DNA from: Verrucomicrobiota bacterium
GTDB taxonomy: Bacteria > Verrucomicrobiota > Verrucomicrobiia > Verrucomicrobiales > DEV007
Assembly (NCBI GenBank): GCA_020630975.1
Contig: JAHDID010000019.1
Location: forward strand, 1 to 64,000
Direction of reading: 5' to 3'
DNA length: 64,000 bases
Made by a program: the position numbers and the translations under genes. A model generated the notes under the pieces. That model was not told the DNA's origin, ran no database searches, and saw only the letters and a list, made by a program, of their open reading frames with translations. Positions 47,226 to 56,096 of this stretch are shown here, one piece after another; position 1 is the first letter of the stretch, and each line of letters starts with the position of its first letter.

Positions 47226-49322
47226 TTAGCGGGTGGCGATGACTTCGACACGGCGGTCACTGCGCTTTGCGCCGGATGATTGGCTCTCGCCCATGTAGTG
47301 AGCCTGGATGATCTCTCGCTCGACGCCCTTTTTCACCAAGTGGTCGACTACGGTCTCGGCGCGTAGTTTGCTGAGGGTCTGGTTGATTTGGATATTGCCA
47401 TTGGCATCGGTGTAGCCTTTGACTGCGACCTCGTAGGGATCCTCTGCAGGTTTCTGGATGACGGTGGCGGCATTGTTGAGCACGCCTTTAGCGGTATCGT
47501 CCAGCCAAGTGCTGCCGGAGTCGAAATAGACCGTGTACTCGACGCGGTTTTGAGCGGTCTCTACGGTATTTTGAGCGGTCTCAGGAGCAACGGTTTTTGC
47601 CGCAGCTGGCTCTGGAGTCGGCTCGCTGGCTGGCTCTGTGTCTACAGGCTCTTCAGCTTCGGGTTCGCTCTCCTCATCATCGCTATTGATCAAGTCGCCT
47701 AGCTGGAGGATCTCTGGCTCCTCGATCTTGGAGTCGAAACCGACGTTGTATTTGGCTTTGATGCGGTCGTGAGCGACCTCGGCCTCCTCGCGCTTGAGCA
47801 CCAGTGGACGGCCTTCGCCGACGCAGCGGATCACGTGATAATCCTCTTTGCCCTCCTCGGAGTGCTCCTCGTAAAAGGCATCGTAGACATCCTGCAGCAC
47901 TTTGATGCGCTTGCCGTTAATGCTCTCGACCACTTTGTGCACATAGGGGCGCAGGTAAGTATTGACCGAGTCTGGTAGCACGGCGGTCAGCACGATGACC
48001 TGTGGCTTGTCGCGGTAGAGCTCGTCGCTGCTGAAGTAGCTGTAGTAGTAGCGAGTCTGAAGGTCCTGTATCTTGTGCGAGGACATCACACTGCGATCCA
48101 CGGGCTGGAACTGGAGCCCGGCAAAGAGCACAAAGTTGGGCTGTTTGTCATACTGGTTGGCCTGGATGGTGTAGGGGATGAAGCGCTTTAGCTCCACCTC
48201 GATGTCGACCTGCTCGTTGTCGCGCCAGACTTCCAGCAGCACAGTGTCGCCAGCGAATTTTCGCTCGATGATTTCGTTTAGGTCGACTCGCTCACCATCG
48301 ATCTCGATGAAGCCATCGGAAGCGATCGTGTAGCCATCGATAGAGAGCAGCACGTCTTTAGTGCGTAGCACGCCGCCAGCGGAGCCAGCTGCATCGGGCT
48401 CGCACACCATCACGCCCACGCTATCGTCGGGTAGGCCCAGAGCTTGGCGCTGGGCGGGATTGAGGATGCCGATCGTGCTGGTCGCTATATCCACGTAGTA
48501 GTCATAGCTGCCGTCTTCGACGTCTTTGAGAAAGCGCTCCACCACAGGCACGGGGATCATGTAGCCAGTATTCTGTGCGACAGAGCCGGAGTACCCTTGG
48601 AATGCCACACCCACCACCTGATTGCTCTGCAGGATGGGGCCGCCGGAGTTGCCAGGATTGATCGCGGCATCCACCTGGATAGCCAAGTGATTGTCCACAC
48701 CTGAGTGAGAGTAGGTGCGGAAGTCCACACGCGAGACCACGCCGCGAGTCACCGAGATACGCTCGCCACCGATGGGGTAGCCGACTGCGATCACAGTCGT
48801 GTTCAGCTTCGGGATACCTCCGAGGTAGAGTGGCTCTACCGTCCCAAAGGAACCATCAAACTCATCGGGCGACTCGAGCTCCAGTAGGGCTAGGTCGCAG
48901 TCGTGGGCGATATTGACCACGCGGGCTTTGTAGGGGCGTGGATCAGAGACTTTTTTGATGTAGATCAGTCGGCCATTGCTGACCACGTGAGCATTGGTGA
49001 GAAAGCGGTTTTTGCCGATCAAAAAGCCCGTGCCATTGCCGCTGCCCATACCGCCGATATTCCATGGCACACGGTAGTTGGGCTGTTTGGTGTCTACCTC
49101 GACCCGCACGATAGCATCGAGATCGATCTCGGAGATATCGGCCTGCACCGACTCGGGTGGTGGGACAAAGACTTCGGACTCGGCAGTAGCGCCGGTAGGA
49201 GCTGCAGCCTGCTGGGCGACCACTGGCAGAGCCGATGTCGCTGCCAGAGTGGCGGCCAGAGATACTGCGGCCCAAAATGGAGTGTGGTCGCAGCGGTGGA
49301 GTGAGAACAGAGATATCATCAT
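47226..49322 (-). CDS. HtrA/Deg-like serine protease fused to a C-terminal OmpA peptidoglycan-binding domain
   Basis: Periplasmic protease of 698 residues with a signal peptide (about 1-37, ending VVAQ). The catalytic triad is intact: His in LTNAHVV (about 113), Asp in HDCDLALLE (about 148) and Ser in NPGNSGGP (about 225). PDZ 1 is at about 290-385 (VLRTKDVLLSIDGY) and PDZ 2 at about 420-520 (VVESINGKRI). An acidic Pro/Glu/Ala linker follows (about 550-595), then an OmpA/MotB-type domain (about 600-698; VYFDSGST, GYTDANG, LSKLRAETV) with the Asp and Arg that bind diaminopimelate. The fusion would tether the protease to the cell wall, which is unusual. The pseudoprotease paralogue follows after 45 bp. 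Confidence 0.9.
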   Translation of the reverse strand: MMISLFSLHRCDHTPFWAAVSLAATLAATSALPVVAQQAAAPTGATAESEVFVPPPESVQADISEIDLDAIVRVEVDTKQPNYRVPWNIGGMGSGNGTGFLIGKNRFLTNAHVVSNGRLIYIKKVSDPRPYKARVVNIAHDCDLALLELESPDEFDGSFGTVEPLYLGGIPKLNTTVIAVGYPIGGERISVTRGVVSRVDFRTYSHSGVDNHLAIQVDAAINPGNSGGPILQSNQVVGVAFQGYSGSVAQNTGYMIPVPVVERFLKDVEDGSYDYYVDIATSTIGILNPAQRQALGLPDDSVGVMVCEPDAAGSAGGVLRTKDVLLSIDGYTIASDGFIEIDGERVDLNEIIERKFAGDTVLLEVWRDNEQVDIEVELKRFIPYTIQANQYDKQPNFVLFAGLQFQPVDRSVMSSHKIQDLQTRYYYSYFSSDELYRDKPQVIVLTAVLPDSVNTYLRPYVHKVVESINGKRIKVLQDVYDAFYEEHSEEGKEDYHVIRCVGEGRPLVLKREEAEVAHDRIKAKYNVGFDSKIEEPEILQLGDLINSDDEESEPEAEEPVDTEPASEPTPEPAAAKTVAPETAQNTVETAQNRVEYTVYFDSGSTWLDDTAKGVLNNAATVIQKPAEDPYEVAVKGYTDANGNIQINQTLSKLRAETVVDHLVKKGVEREIIQAHYMGESQSSGAKRSDRRVEVIATR

Positions 49323-49552
49323 CTAGAAACAGGTGGGTCAGTCCAGCGGCATAGCGTGCTGACTGAGACGGCATGCGAAATGTAAGGACTGCCTATCGAA
49401 AGTCAATGCATCGGCCATACCGTGGTCATACCAGTACGGGCGAGCTAGATAGTCGGTATGGAGAAAATCATAAAAATTAATCCTTAACCTTTCCTAACAT
49501 TTTAACAATGTGGCGCTTAGAGCGAAATGATCGGCTTGCATTTTAAAAAGGA

Positions 49553-50653
49553 TTGCGCCATGGAAAGCTAATGTTTCAACCCTCCAGAGGGACCCTTTTG
49601 GGTCTTTTACTGCTGATCGTGTCCTGCCCCCTCGGCTGGACTGGGCAGCAGGTGTCTGATTTGCTCGATTGGCCCCCGGTGATGGAGCGAGCTTTTGGCG
49701 ACCCCAAGGTGGTGGTAAAGCAGCGCCCTCTCGATGGGCAATGGGTGACCAATCTGCCGCTGCTAAACCGCATCCGAGTGGCGCAGGGCCAGGGGCAACC
49801 GCACAGTGTAAAGGCTCTACTAGCGCAGTATTATTTAGAGCGCAGTTGGCATAAGTTTCTCTCCGAGGATGCCAAGGATGTCTATGAGCGCCGTATGCGC
49901 ATGCAAGAGCTCATCCCGATGTCTAGGCCACAGTTCATCGCTAGCGGGCATCGCCTGTTGGCGGGGCGATCCTCGGGTGATCCGGTAGTCGATGCCTGGT
50001 GGCGGGTGCGTATGGGCTGTCGGCTGCAGCCGAGTCAGGATTATTCGATCGGCTTTACCACCTTGATTTTAGGGGAGGAGGGAAAGCTGACCTTTGGTCA
50101 CTTCTCCATGGGACTGCGGCGCCGAGGTGGCGATGCCGATGGCGATACGGCGTTCGATTTTCGGGCGCCATGGCTGGTAGATCGGAGGCCGAGGTCGACG
50201 GAGGCTTTCAATATCCACGATCGGCTCCAGATCAGTGTCTGGACGGACAATCTCTATGACTGGACCTATACCCAGCATGAGATGCGCAACTGCCACGTCC
50301 GGGTGCGCACGGTACCGACCTTTTGTGAGCAAGTGACTTTGCTGAAGGCATTCTGTGCCGATAGCCAGAGCGAGCCTACAGCCTTTCGCGTTTTCAAAAA
50401 GAACTGTGCATCGCTAGGTACCCGCTTTGCGGATCGACTGTTGCCATTCGATCGTGCGATTCCAGGGAAGGCTAGCCTCATCGATTTCCCTTTCCCTAAA
50501 AACGATCTGACCGTGGAGGCATTTGGTGGGGCCCTAGATGAGGTCTATATCGAAAATCGCACCACTCGACCGACCAACAAAACGGCCATTCATCAGGCTC
50601 GGCCGAGTCGTGAGGGCAGCATCAGCTTTCAGAAGATGCGAGAGCTGGATTAG
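49553..50653 (+). CDS. Exported protein, possibly DUF4105/NlpC-P60-like
   Basis: Exported protein of about 360 residues with a hydrophobic signal segment (LLGLLLLIVSCPLGW). The annotated frame opens at TTG 49553; ATG 49571 (MFQPSRG) is more likely because it sits just before the signal segment. Possible catalytic motifs are FGHFSMGL at about 182-189 and KNCASLGTRFADRLLP at about 285-300, an arrangement of His and Cys like that of DUF4105 (Lnb N-terminal periplasmic) proteins. I did not recognise the rest. The gene is divergent from the HtrA-OmpA gene with a 230-bp spacer. Export is well supported; the family call is tentative. Confidence 0.65.
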   Translation: MRHGKLMFQPSRGTLLGLLLLIVSCPLGWTGQQVSDLLDWPPVMERAFGDPKVVVKQRPLDGQWVTNLPLLNRIRVAQGQGQPHSVKALLAQYYLERSWHKFLSEDAKDVYERRMRMQELIPMSRPQFIASGHRLLAGRSSGDPVVDAWWRVRMGCRLQPSQDYSIGFTTLILGEEGKLTFGHFSMGLRRRGGDADGDTAFDFRAPWLVDRRPRSTEAFNIHDRLQISVWTDNLYDWTYTQHEMRNCHVRVRTVPTFCEQVTLLKAFCADSQSEPTAFRVFKKNCASLGTRFADRLLPFDRAIPGKASLIDFPFPKNDLTVEAFGGALDEVYIENRTTRPTNKTAIHQARPSREGSISFQKMRELD

Positions 50654-50848
50654 CGGCATCTAGCAGATGGTCAGGAGCGGCTTGGGCGAGGCCTATTCAT
50701 TCACAGTGGCTTATAGGGGCGAGGATAGCTGCGAAAGGCTTTTATATCTGATTTCTCAAGTAAATCTCCTAATCTAAGGGGAAATTATATAAGTAAATCT
50801 AATGATGAATGCTTTTGACTAAAAAGGTGGCTAAAATAAGTTAATCTC

Positions 50849-51448
50849 ATGGAAGCCGAGTTGGATGAGGACAAGCGTAAGGCGGCAGAAGATGCAGCCG
50901 ATGCCAAGGACATCAGAGGAATTGCTAATGGAGACCGTGAATCTTTTCAGGGGCTTCATGATCGTCGCTCGAGCTTACTTTATGCGACCATCTATAAGGT
51001 GCTCAACGATCACTGCGATACCGAGGAGGTTCTCCAGGAGGTGTTATTCTCTCTCTGGCGAAAGGCGAACCAATTCCACGAGAGCAGGGGGCGTCCTATC
51101 ACATGGCTAAATAGTATGGCTCGGAATCGGGCCATCGATCGTGTCCGAGCCAAGCAGCGGCGAGCCAAGCTGAGAGACGGCTTCACCGAGGAGCAGGAGG
51201 TCAATCCTGTGGGTGCGACTTCGCCCACAGGTAGCCAGGCTGCGACTCGCCGGGACAACTGCCGAGCCGTGCGCACTGCGATATTAGAGCTCACCGACGT
51301 CCAGCGAGAAGCGATCGAGATGGCCTATTTCGATGGTATGACTCAGAAGGAAATAGCCGAGCAACTCGGCGAGCCGCTAGGGACAGTGAAGGCTAGGATT
51401 CGCCGAGGCCTAGCCAAGCTCAAGACCACGGTCGATTCTGAGGAGTGA
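50849..51448 (+). CDS. ECF-type RNA polymerase sigma factor
   Basis: Sigma-70 family factor of 199 residues with only regions 2 and 4. Region 2 is at about 38-105: LHDRRSSLLYATIYKVLND, DTEEVLQEVLFSLWRKA, and GRPITWLNSMARNRAIDRVRA (core and -10 binding). Region 4 is at about 145-195: LTDVQREAIEMAYFDGMTQKEIAEQLGEPLGTVKARIRRGLAKL, a helix-turn-helix that reads the -35. An acidic 28-residue N-terminal extension precedes region 2. The pattern resembles SigK-like ECF factors, which usually have a downstream zinc or membrane anti-sigma gene. Here the next DNA is an array of hairpin repeats, so any anti-sigma is elsewhere. The AT-rich leader holds AAGTAAATCT twice (50758-50767 and 50791-50800). Confidence 0.93.
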   Translation: MEAELDEDKRKAAEDAADAKDIRGIANGDRESFQGLHDRRSSLLYATIYKVLNDHCDTEEVLQEVLFSLWRKANQFHESRGRPITWLNSMARNRAIDRVRAKQRRAKLRDGFTEEQEVNPVGATSPTGSQAATRRDNCRAVRTAILELTDVQREAIEMAYFDGMTQKEIAEQLGEPLGTVKARIRRGLAKLKTTVDSEE

Positions 51449-51462
51449 TAGTCGGGCTGAAA

Positions 51463-51840
51463 GTAGCGGAGCTGGCCCAAAGTTCTGGTGCGTCAGGCTT
51501 TGGAGCGGAAGACTGGGGTCTTCCGCTACCGGGTGAAGAGGCTGTGCTAGTAGCGGAACTTCCCAAAGTTCCGGGTGCATCAGGCTTTGGTGGGCGGAAG
51601 ACTGGGGTCTTCCGCTACCGAGGGAGGAGGTTGTGCGAGTAGCGGAACTTCCCAAAGTTCCGAGTTCATCAGGCTTTGGTGTTCGGAAGACTGGGGTCTT
51701 CTGCTACCCGGTGAGGAGGGTGGACGAGTAGCGGAACTTCCCAAAGTTCCGGGTGCATCAGGTTTTGGTGTTCGGAAGACTGGGGTCTTCTGCTACCCGG
51801 TGAGGAGGGTGGACGAGTAGCGGAATTTGCAGAAATTCCG
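51463..51840 (+). repeat. Tandem array of ~89-bp hairpin repeats
   Basis: Four full units plus a partial fifth, each starting GTAGCGGA at 51463, 51550, 51639, 51728 and 51817 (spacing 87, 89, 89, 89). Each unit holds two small inverted repeats: GGAACTT..AAGTTCC and GGAAGAC..GTCTTCC. The unit ends GTAGCGGA and TCCGCTAC also pair in the early copies, giving a cruciform-like unit. In the last copy the first hairpin is GGAATTT with AAATTCC, so both arms changed together. Short frames across this array are by-products of the repeat. It resembles REP/BIME-type palindromic arrays rather than CRISPR: the whole unit repeats, with no variable spacers. Confidence 0.85.
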
Positions 51841-51867
51841 ACAGCATCAGGCAACACTACGCTCCGT

Positions 51868-52119
51868 TCACTCCTGAGTAGCGGGTGCCTCACCAGAGGC
51901 TTCGTTACTGCTCGTCTCATCAGGCGCGGCCGCCTTTTCGGCTTTGTCGCGCACGGCATCTTTTACCAGGGTCTTGATACTACCTACCTTGGGTGGTTCG
52001 CTTGCGTTGCGGCCAGTGGTGAGCATGACGATGGTGATGAACAGCACCAGTGCTACGAGGATGGTTATCAGGATGGCTTGATCTGAGATCTTGCGCTTAC
52101 CAGGTTCTTTTTCGGCCAT
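51868..52119 (-). CDS. Small single-pass membrane protein of unknown function
   Basis: Protein of 83 residues: basic N-terminus (MAEKEPGKRKISDQ), one membrane helix (AILITILVALVLFITIVML, about 15-33) and a polar Ala/Glu/Lys-rich outer tail (about 35-83) that looks disordered. The orientation should be N-in, C-out by the positive-inside rule. No family recognised. Its 3' end abuts the hairpin repeat array and its 5' side faces the fold-back element at 52228-52323. The single clear helix and ordinary codon use support it as real. Confidence 0.6.
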   Translation of the reverse strand: MAEKEPGKRKISDQAILITILVALVLFITIVMLTTGRNASEPPKVGSIKTLVKDAVRDKAEKAAAPDETSSNEASGEAPATQE

Positions 52120-52227
52120 GGTTCAGCTTAGCTTAGCCACACAGAAAAGGCTAGTTATGATAACAAGGGGGAAGGCTTAGCTGTGCTCAAGGCGCCGAGG
52201 CGAGAGGACGGGGTTGAGTGGATTGAT

Positions 52228-52323
52228 GATTGGCGAACAGGCTATTGTTGATTGGTGAAGTTTTGCTCGAAGGGCGCTGCGCAATGCATCCCTCAAAAAT
52301 CAACAATAGCCTGTTCGACAATC
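52228..52323. repeat. Fold-back element with 26-bp inverted arms
   Basis: The arm at 52228-52253 matches the reverse complement of 52298-52323 with one mismatch; the inner 20 bp (52234-52253 with 52298-52317) are perfect. The 44-bp loop holds a small GAGGG/CCCTC-like stem. It lies in the 278-bp gap between the small membrane protein (52119) and the 3' end of the recombinase gene (52398). It could be a miniature mobile element, a small RNA or a strong transcription barrier. No target-site duplication was identified by eye. Confidence 0.65.
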
Positions 52324-52397
52324 GCCATTCAGTCCAATCCGAGCTCACGGGTCTAGATCGTTTTTCCCAAAGAGGTGGCGAAAGAGGCAGTCAATGC

Positions 52398-53303
52398 TCA
52401 GCCTCGCGGATGAAACTGCTTGTGGATGCTGCGCAGGTGAGTCTGGTCGACGTGGGTGTAGATCTGGGTGGTCGAGATATCGGCGTGGCCGAGCATTTCC
52501 TGGATCACACGCAGATCGGCTCCATTGCCCAGTAGGTGCGTAGCGAAAGAATGTCTGAGCAGGTGAGGGTAGACATTCTCATCGATGCCGGCAGCATTGG
52601 CCCGTTCTTTGACGATCTGCCAGATGCGCTGGGTGGTGAGCGCCTTGCCGCGAATGGAGAGAAAGATCTCGCTGCTGCTACTGCCACCACTGCTGGGTTT
52701 GAGATACTGTCTACGCTCCTGGTAGAGATACTGTTCGATGGCGTGGCGTGCGGCCTTGCCGAGTGGTACGATTCGAGTCTTGTTGCCTTTGCCGGTCACA
52801 CGGATGATGCCTTCCTCTAGGTTCAGGTGCTCCACACAGGCGCTGACCAGCTCTCCGACGCGCAGCCCGCTGGAGTATAGAAGCTCTAGGATTGCCTTAT
52901 CCCGACGACCTAGAGGAGCATCGGTATCGATCGACTCGATGAATGATGCGACCATCGGCTCGCTCAGTGTATCGGGTAGGTATTGCTCGAGCTTGGGTGA
53001 GTCTATCGCCTCAGCGATGTCGGCAGACACATCTCCCTCTGCGGCGAGGTGGCGGAAAAACACTTTGAGCGCGATCAGATTGATCCGTCGAGTCGCTGCG
53101 GCTACACCTTCGTCCTCGCCTCGGTGGCGTAGGTAGTCGGTGAGATGGTCGAGTAGCACTAGCTTCGGGCTGGTCACTCCCCGTTCAGACTCTAGCCAAC
53201 TAGCAAACTGCTCCAGTGACTGACGCACAGAGAGTTGGTAATTTTCCGATAGACCTCGCTCCACTGCCAAATGGCGAATGAAGAGATCGATAGGCTGCTC
53301 CAT
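52398..53303 (-). CDS. Tyrosine recombinase, XerC/XerD family
   Basis: Site-specific recombinase of 301 residues that resolves chromosome dimers at dif with FtsK, if it is the housekeeping Xer. The N-terminal SAM-like core-binding domain (about 1-95) precedes a catalytic domain with all active-site residues: Arg148 (SSGLRVGEL), Lys172 (GKGNKTR), His247 and Arg250 (HLLRHSFATHL), His273 (GHADISTT) and Tyr282 (IYTHV). Length and motifs are typical of XerD rather than of integron or phage integrases, which supports a chromosomal role. It lies 9 bp downstream of the zinc-ribbon membrane protein gene on the same strand, so the two may be co-transcribed. XerC versus XerD cannot be decided here. Confidence 0.93.
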   Translation of the reverse strand: MEQPIDLFIRHLAVERGLSENYQLSVRQSLEQFASWLESERGVTSPKLVLLDHLTDYLRHRGEDEGVAAATRRINLIALKVFFRHLAAEGDVSADIAEAIDSPKLEQYLPDTLSEPMVASFIESIDTDAPLGRRDKAILELLYSSGLRVGELVSACVEHLNLEEGIIRVTGKGNKTRIVPLGKAARHAIEQYLYQERRQYLKPSSGGSSSSEIFLSIRGKALTTQRIWQIVKERANAAGIDENVYPHLLRHSFATHLLGNGADLRVIQEMLGHADISTTQIYTHVDQTHLRSIHKQFHPRG

Positions 53304-53312
53304 TCGTTGTTT

Positions 53313-55841
53313 CTATCTCAGCCAGCCTTCGTTGATGAATTCTTTGATCACCAAGTGGCGGATACCGTGGTGGAACTCTTGGAAATCGAGAGTCACAATC
53401 ACCGCTAGCGGGTCGTCGCCTAGAGCGATGAGCTGATCCATCTTGTCGCCGAGGACGGTGCCTTTCTTGATGAAAGCATACTCGGAGTGGGCGCGGTAGC
53501 CACCGTAGGGTGGATTCAGCTCGTAGCATAGGTAATCGCCAGAGTTGGTAAAGGCTCCTTTGTCCGGGCCAGGGTACTCACTGACCCGCTCTGCGACCAC
53601 GCGGAAGCTAGCAGGACCTGCGATGCGGCCTTCGAGGAACTTCACAAAGTGCTGATCGCGGAACTCGGAGTAAACCTCCCAGTCGACCTTCAGATTGCCT
53701 GCTTCCTCGCGGATGATCATCGGCACGCCACCAGTGTCGTCGGCATCGTTCATGAGGATCTGGTAGACCCAGAATGGGCCTCCAAACTCGGGATCCAGCT
53801 CCATTTGAAAGAGCTTGATCTTATAGCGCTCCATCGAGAAATCCGGCCATGTGTTGTAGTAGGCGCGCATGGTAGGCTCCTTGCTGTGGCCCTGGTAAGA
53901 GTATGCCACGCGGCCGCGATAGTCGGGAGCTTTGAGGAATGCCTCGACTAGGGCGTGGGTATTCTTCAGCGGTAGGTCGTCTGGGCCTGGGGCTGGATAG
54001 AAAGGCTCTGGCTTATACTCTGTATTTACCTCGGGAATCCCCCCAGCGATCGGTGTAGGTGCTGGTGCCTTGATCACTGGTGTGGATGCATCTGGTGCAG
54101 GAGGCTCGATATCCGGGATGGCTGGAGGCGGTGGAGTGATCTCAGGAGCGGGCTGGATCGGTGGGATCGCGATTGGCTGCTCTCCAGAGTCAACTCCAGC
54201 ACGAGCGATCTCGATGGCGTCTGAGGCACCGCTTTCGGTGATAGCCTTTTTCACGGCGTCGTCGAAGCTCATCGAGTCTGGGGCTATGCCGTCGTTGAGA
54301 TTCACCGGGATCTCATCTGTGCTACCAGCGGCTGCGGCAGTTTCCTCACCAAAGTTTTGGCGCTTCTGCTCGAGGTTCTTCCCGCCTTGCTCGCCTTGCT
54401 CTTTCTGCTGTGAAGTGCTCAGGCCACCGGCTTTTTGAACGGCGAACCCAACTCCCAACACAGATATCACGACGACCAAGCCAAGAGTGATGAGCATCAG
54501 GACGGAGGTGAGACTCAGGCCTTTTTTCTTTTCTTTGCGCTTCTGCTCGGTAGCGGGAGTGGAGGCTAGGAGCTCATCTAGTATCTCGCTCTTGGGTCGA
54601 TCAGGCTGCGGCTCGACTCCGGTCTCAGGAGGGATCGGAGCAGGGTCTTGCGCGCCTTCGGCAAAGAAAGCTGCCATAGATCCGTCGCCGGTGTCGGGCA
54701 GGTGATCTTCGTCAAATTCAGGATCCACTCCGACTAGGCCTTCCTGTGGCTGTTCTTCGTAGTGATGAACGGTCTCGGGCTGTTCATAGCCCATTTCGAC
54801 TTGGTGTGGCTCTGCTGCTGGAGGTATCTCCGGTTCTACAGGATCTGCGTAGTATGGCTGATCATCGGCTGCATCGTAGCTCACCTGATGATCGTAGGCC
54901 TCGGGAGCGACTGCGGCTGCTGCATCGTGCTCAGGATAGCCGGTGGCAGCAGGCTGCTGCTCAGCCATAGGGACGTCGAAAGCTGTGGCATCGTAGCCGT
55001 GTGGCTCGGGCTCGGTCGGTAGCTGCTCGACGGGCTTTTTCTTCACCACGATGGGCTGAGTTTTGGGCACATAGGCCTGATCGTAGCCTGTCTCTACAGG
55101 AGCCCTCTCGGCTACTGGCTGGTGTGAAGCCACTTCTTCGACGAGGGGTTGCTCAGGAGGTTGCTGAGCCGATACACCCAGAATCGTCTGCGGCTGCTGC
55201 TGCGGTACCACAAGCTCAGGAGCTGGCGCTAGTACAGGGGCCTCGGCGACTGGTGCTGCCTGCACTGGGGCAGGGGTAGGCTCTGGTGCGATCGGTGCGT
55301 GAGCTGGAAAAGCGCTTGGTACAGACTGCGGCGGTTGAGTCGCTAGACCTGTGACTGGAGTCGATGGCGGTGCTGCGAGAGCCACAGCTGCAGTGTGGCT
55401 GACTTGCTCCATGGGCCTAGGGAAAGCGGCAACGGGCTCTGGTGCGACTGGTGGGGCCATGGGCGCGGCCACAGGTGCAGGAGCAGGAGCTGGCGCCGAT
55501 GCGGTAGGGTAAGTCGGAGGCGCGGTGATGGGAGGCGGATTCACCGCTGCAGGAGCTGCCACAGCAGCTGGAGCGGGAGCTATGGCCGGAGCCGGAGCTG
55601 GAGCAGGTTGAGGGGTCGGCGCAGGGGCTGGAGCTGGCGCAGGCGCTTGGTAGCCGGAGCCAGCCATAGCAGGTGTCGGAGCTGCTGCTGCTGCGGGCTC
55701 TGGAGCCGGTCCCTCTTCCGATTGGAGTGGGGCGACGATCGTGCCGCCACACTTTGGGCAAGGCCCAGCTACGCCAGCCAACTGGGCTGGAACCTTCAGC
55801 TTGGCTTGGCAAGTCGGGCAACTGAACTTGATTTTACTCAC
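53313..55841 (-). CDS. Zinc-ribbon, Pro/Ala-rich single-pass membrane protein
   Basis: About 842 residues from GTG 55841; an ATG at 55943 in frame would add 34 residues, but the zinc ribbon starts right after the GTG. Order of parts: zinc ribbon CPTC..CPKC (about 7-33), a long Pro/Ala and Gln/Glu-rich linker (about 40-430, with AP and PAPA runs), a membrane helix (LTSVLMLITLGLVVVISVLGVGFAV, about 445-470), another acidic/Pro-rich linker (about 475-630) and a C-terminal globular domain (about 635-842; VEAFLKAPDYRGRVAYSYQGH, MELDPEFGGPFWVYQIL). The start with a cytosolic zinc ribbon and membrane helix is common in this bacterial group. The function of the C-terminal domain is unknown. It is followed after 9 bp by the recombinase gene. 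Confidence 0.75.
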   Translation of the reverse strand: MSKIKFSCPTCQAKLKVPAQLAGVAGPCPKCGGTIVAPLQSEEGPAPEPAAAAAPTPAMAGSGYQAPAPAPAPAPTPQPAPAPAPAIAPAPAAVAAPAAVNPPPITAPPTYPTASAPAPAPAPVAAPMAPPVAPEPVAAFPRPMEQVSHTAAVALAAPPSTPVTGLATQPPQSVPSAFPAHAPIAPEPTPAPVQAAPVAEAPVLAPAPELVVPQQQPQTILGVSAQQPPEQPLVEEVASHQPVAERAPVETGYDQAYVPKTQPIVVKKKPVEQLPTEPEPHGYDATAFDVPMAEQQPAATGYPEHDAAAAVAPEAYDHQVSYDAADDQPYYADPVEPEIPPAAEPHQVEMGYEQPETVHHYEEQPQEGLVGVDPEFDEDHLPDTGDGSMAAFFAEGAQDPAPIPPETGVEPQPDRPKSEILDELLASTPATEQKRKEKKKGLSLTSVLMLITLGLVVVISVLGVGFAVQKAGGLSTSQQKEQGEQGGKNLEQKRQNFGEETAAAAGSTDEIPVNLNDGIAPDSMSFDDAVKKAITESGASDAIEIARAGVDSGEQPIAIPPIQPAPEITPPPPAIPDIEPPAPDASTPVIKAPAPTPIAGGIPEVNTEYKPEPFYPAPGPDDLPLKNTHALVEAFLKAPDYRGRVAYSYQGHSKEPTMRAYYNTWPDFSMERYKIKLFQMELDPEFGGPFWVYQILMNDADDTGGVPMIIREEAGNLKVDWEVYSEFRDQHFVKFLEGRIAGPASFRVVAERVSEYPGPDKGAFTNSGDYLCYELNPPYGGYRAHSEYAFIKKGTVLGDKMDQLIALGDDPLAVIVTLDFQEFHHGIRHLVIKEFINEGWLR

Positions 55842-56096
55842 GAGTCTGGGAGGTCGTAAAAGGTTGAATAGGGACGCGTTAGACCGGTAGCTGTGCGTGT
55901 CGCTAGGTGTCCGGTCGTGGCTTAAACGTCTGAGAAACGGCAAAAATTAGTGTCTGGTCTGTGTATCGTTGTAGTTTTGGAATAAAACTTTCGCGAAAAT
56001 CTTAACATTGATACTCACTGATGCAAATTTTTACTAAGCGAGTTTAACTATCTGACTTCCAAGACTGTCAGGGAAGTTACACTTGCGAGGTCTTTT

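Noticed and set aside
51463-51840. CRISPR array or coding repeats
   Set aside because: The entire ~89-bp unit repeats with no unique spacers, no cas genes are present, and the short frames across it are made of the repeat itself.
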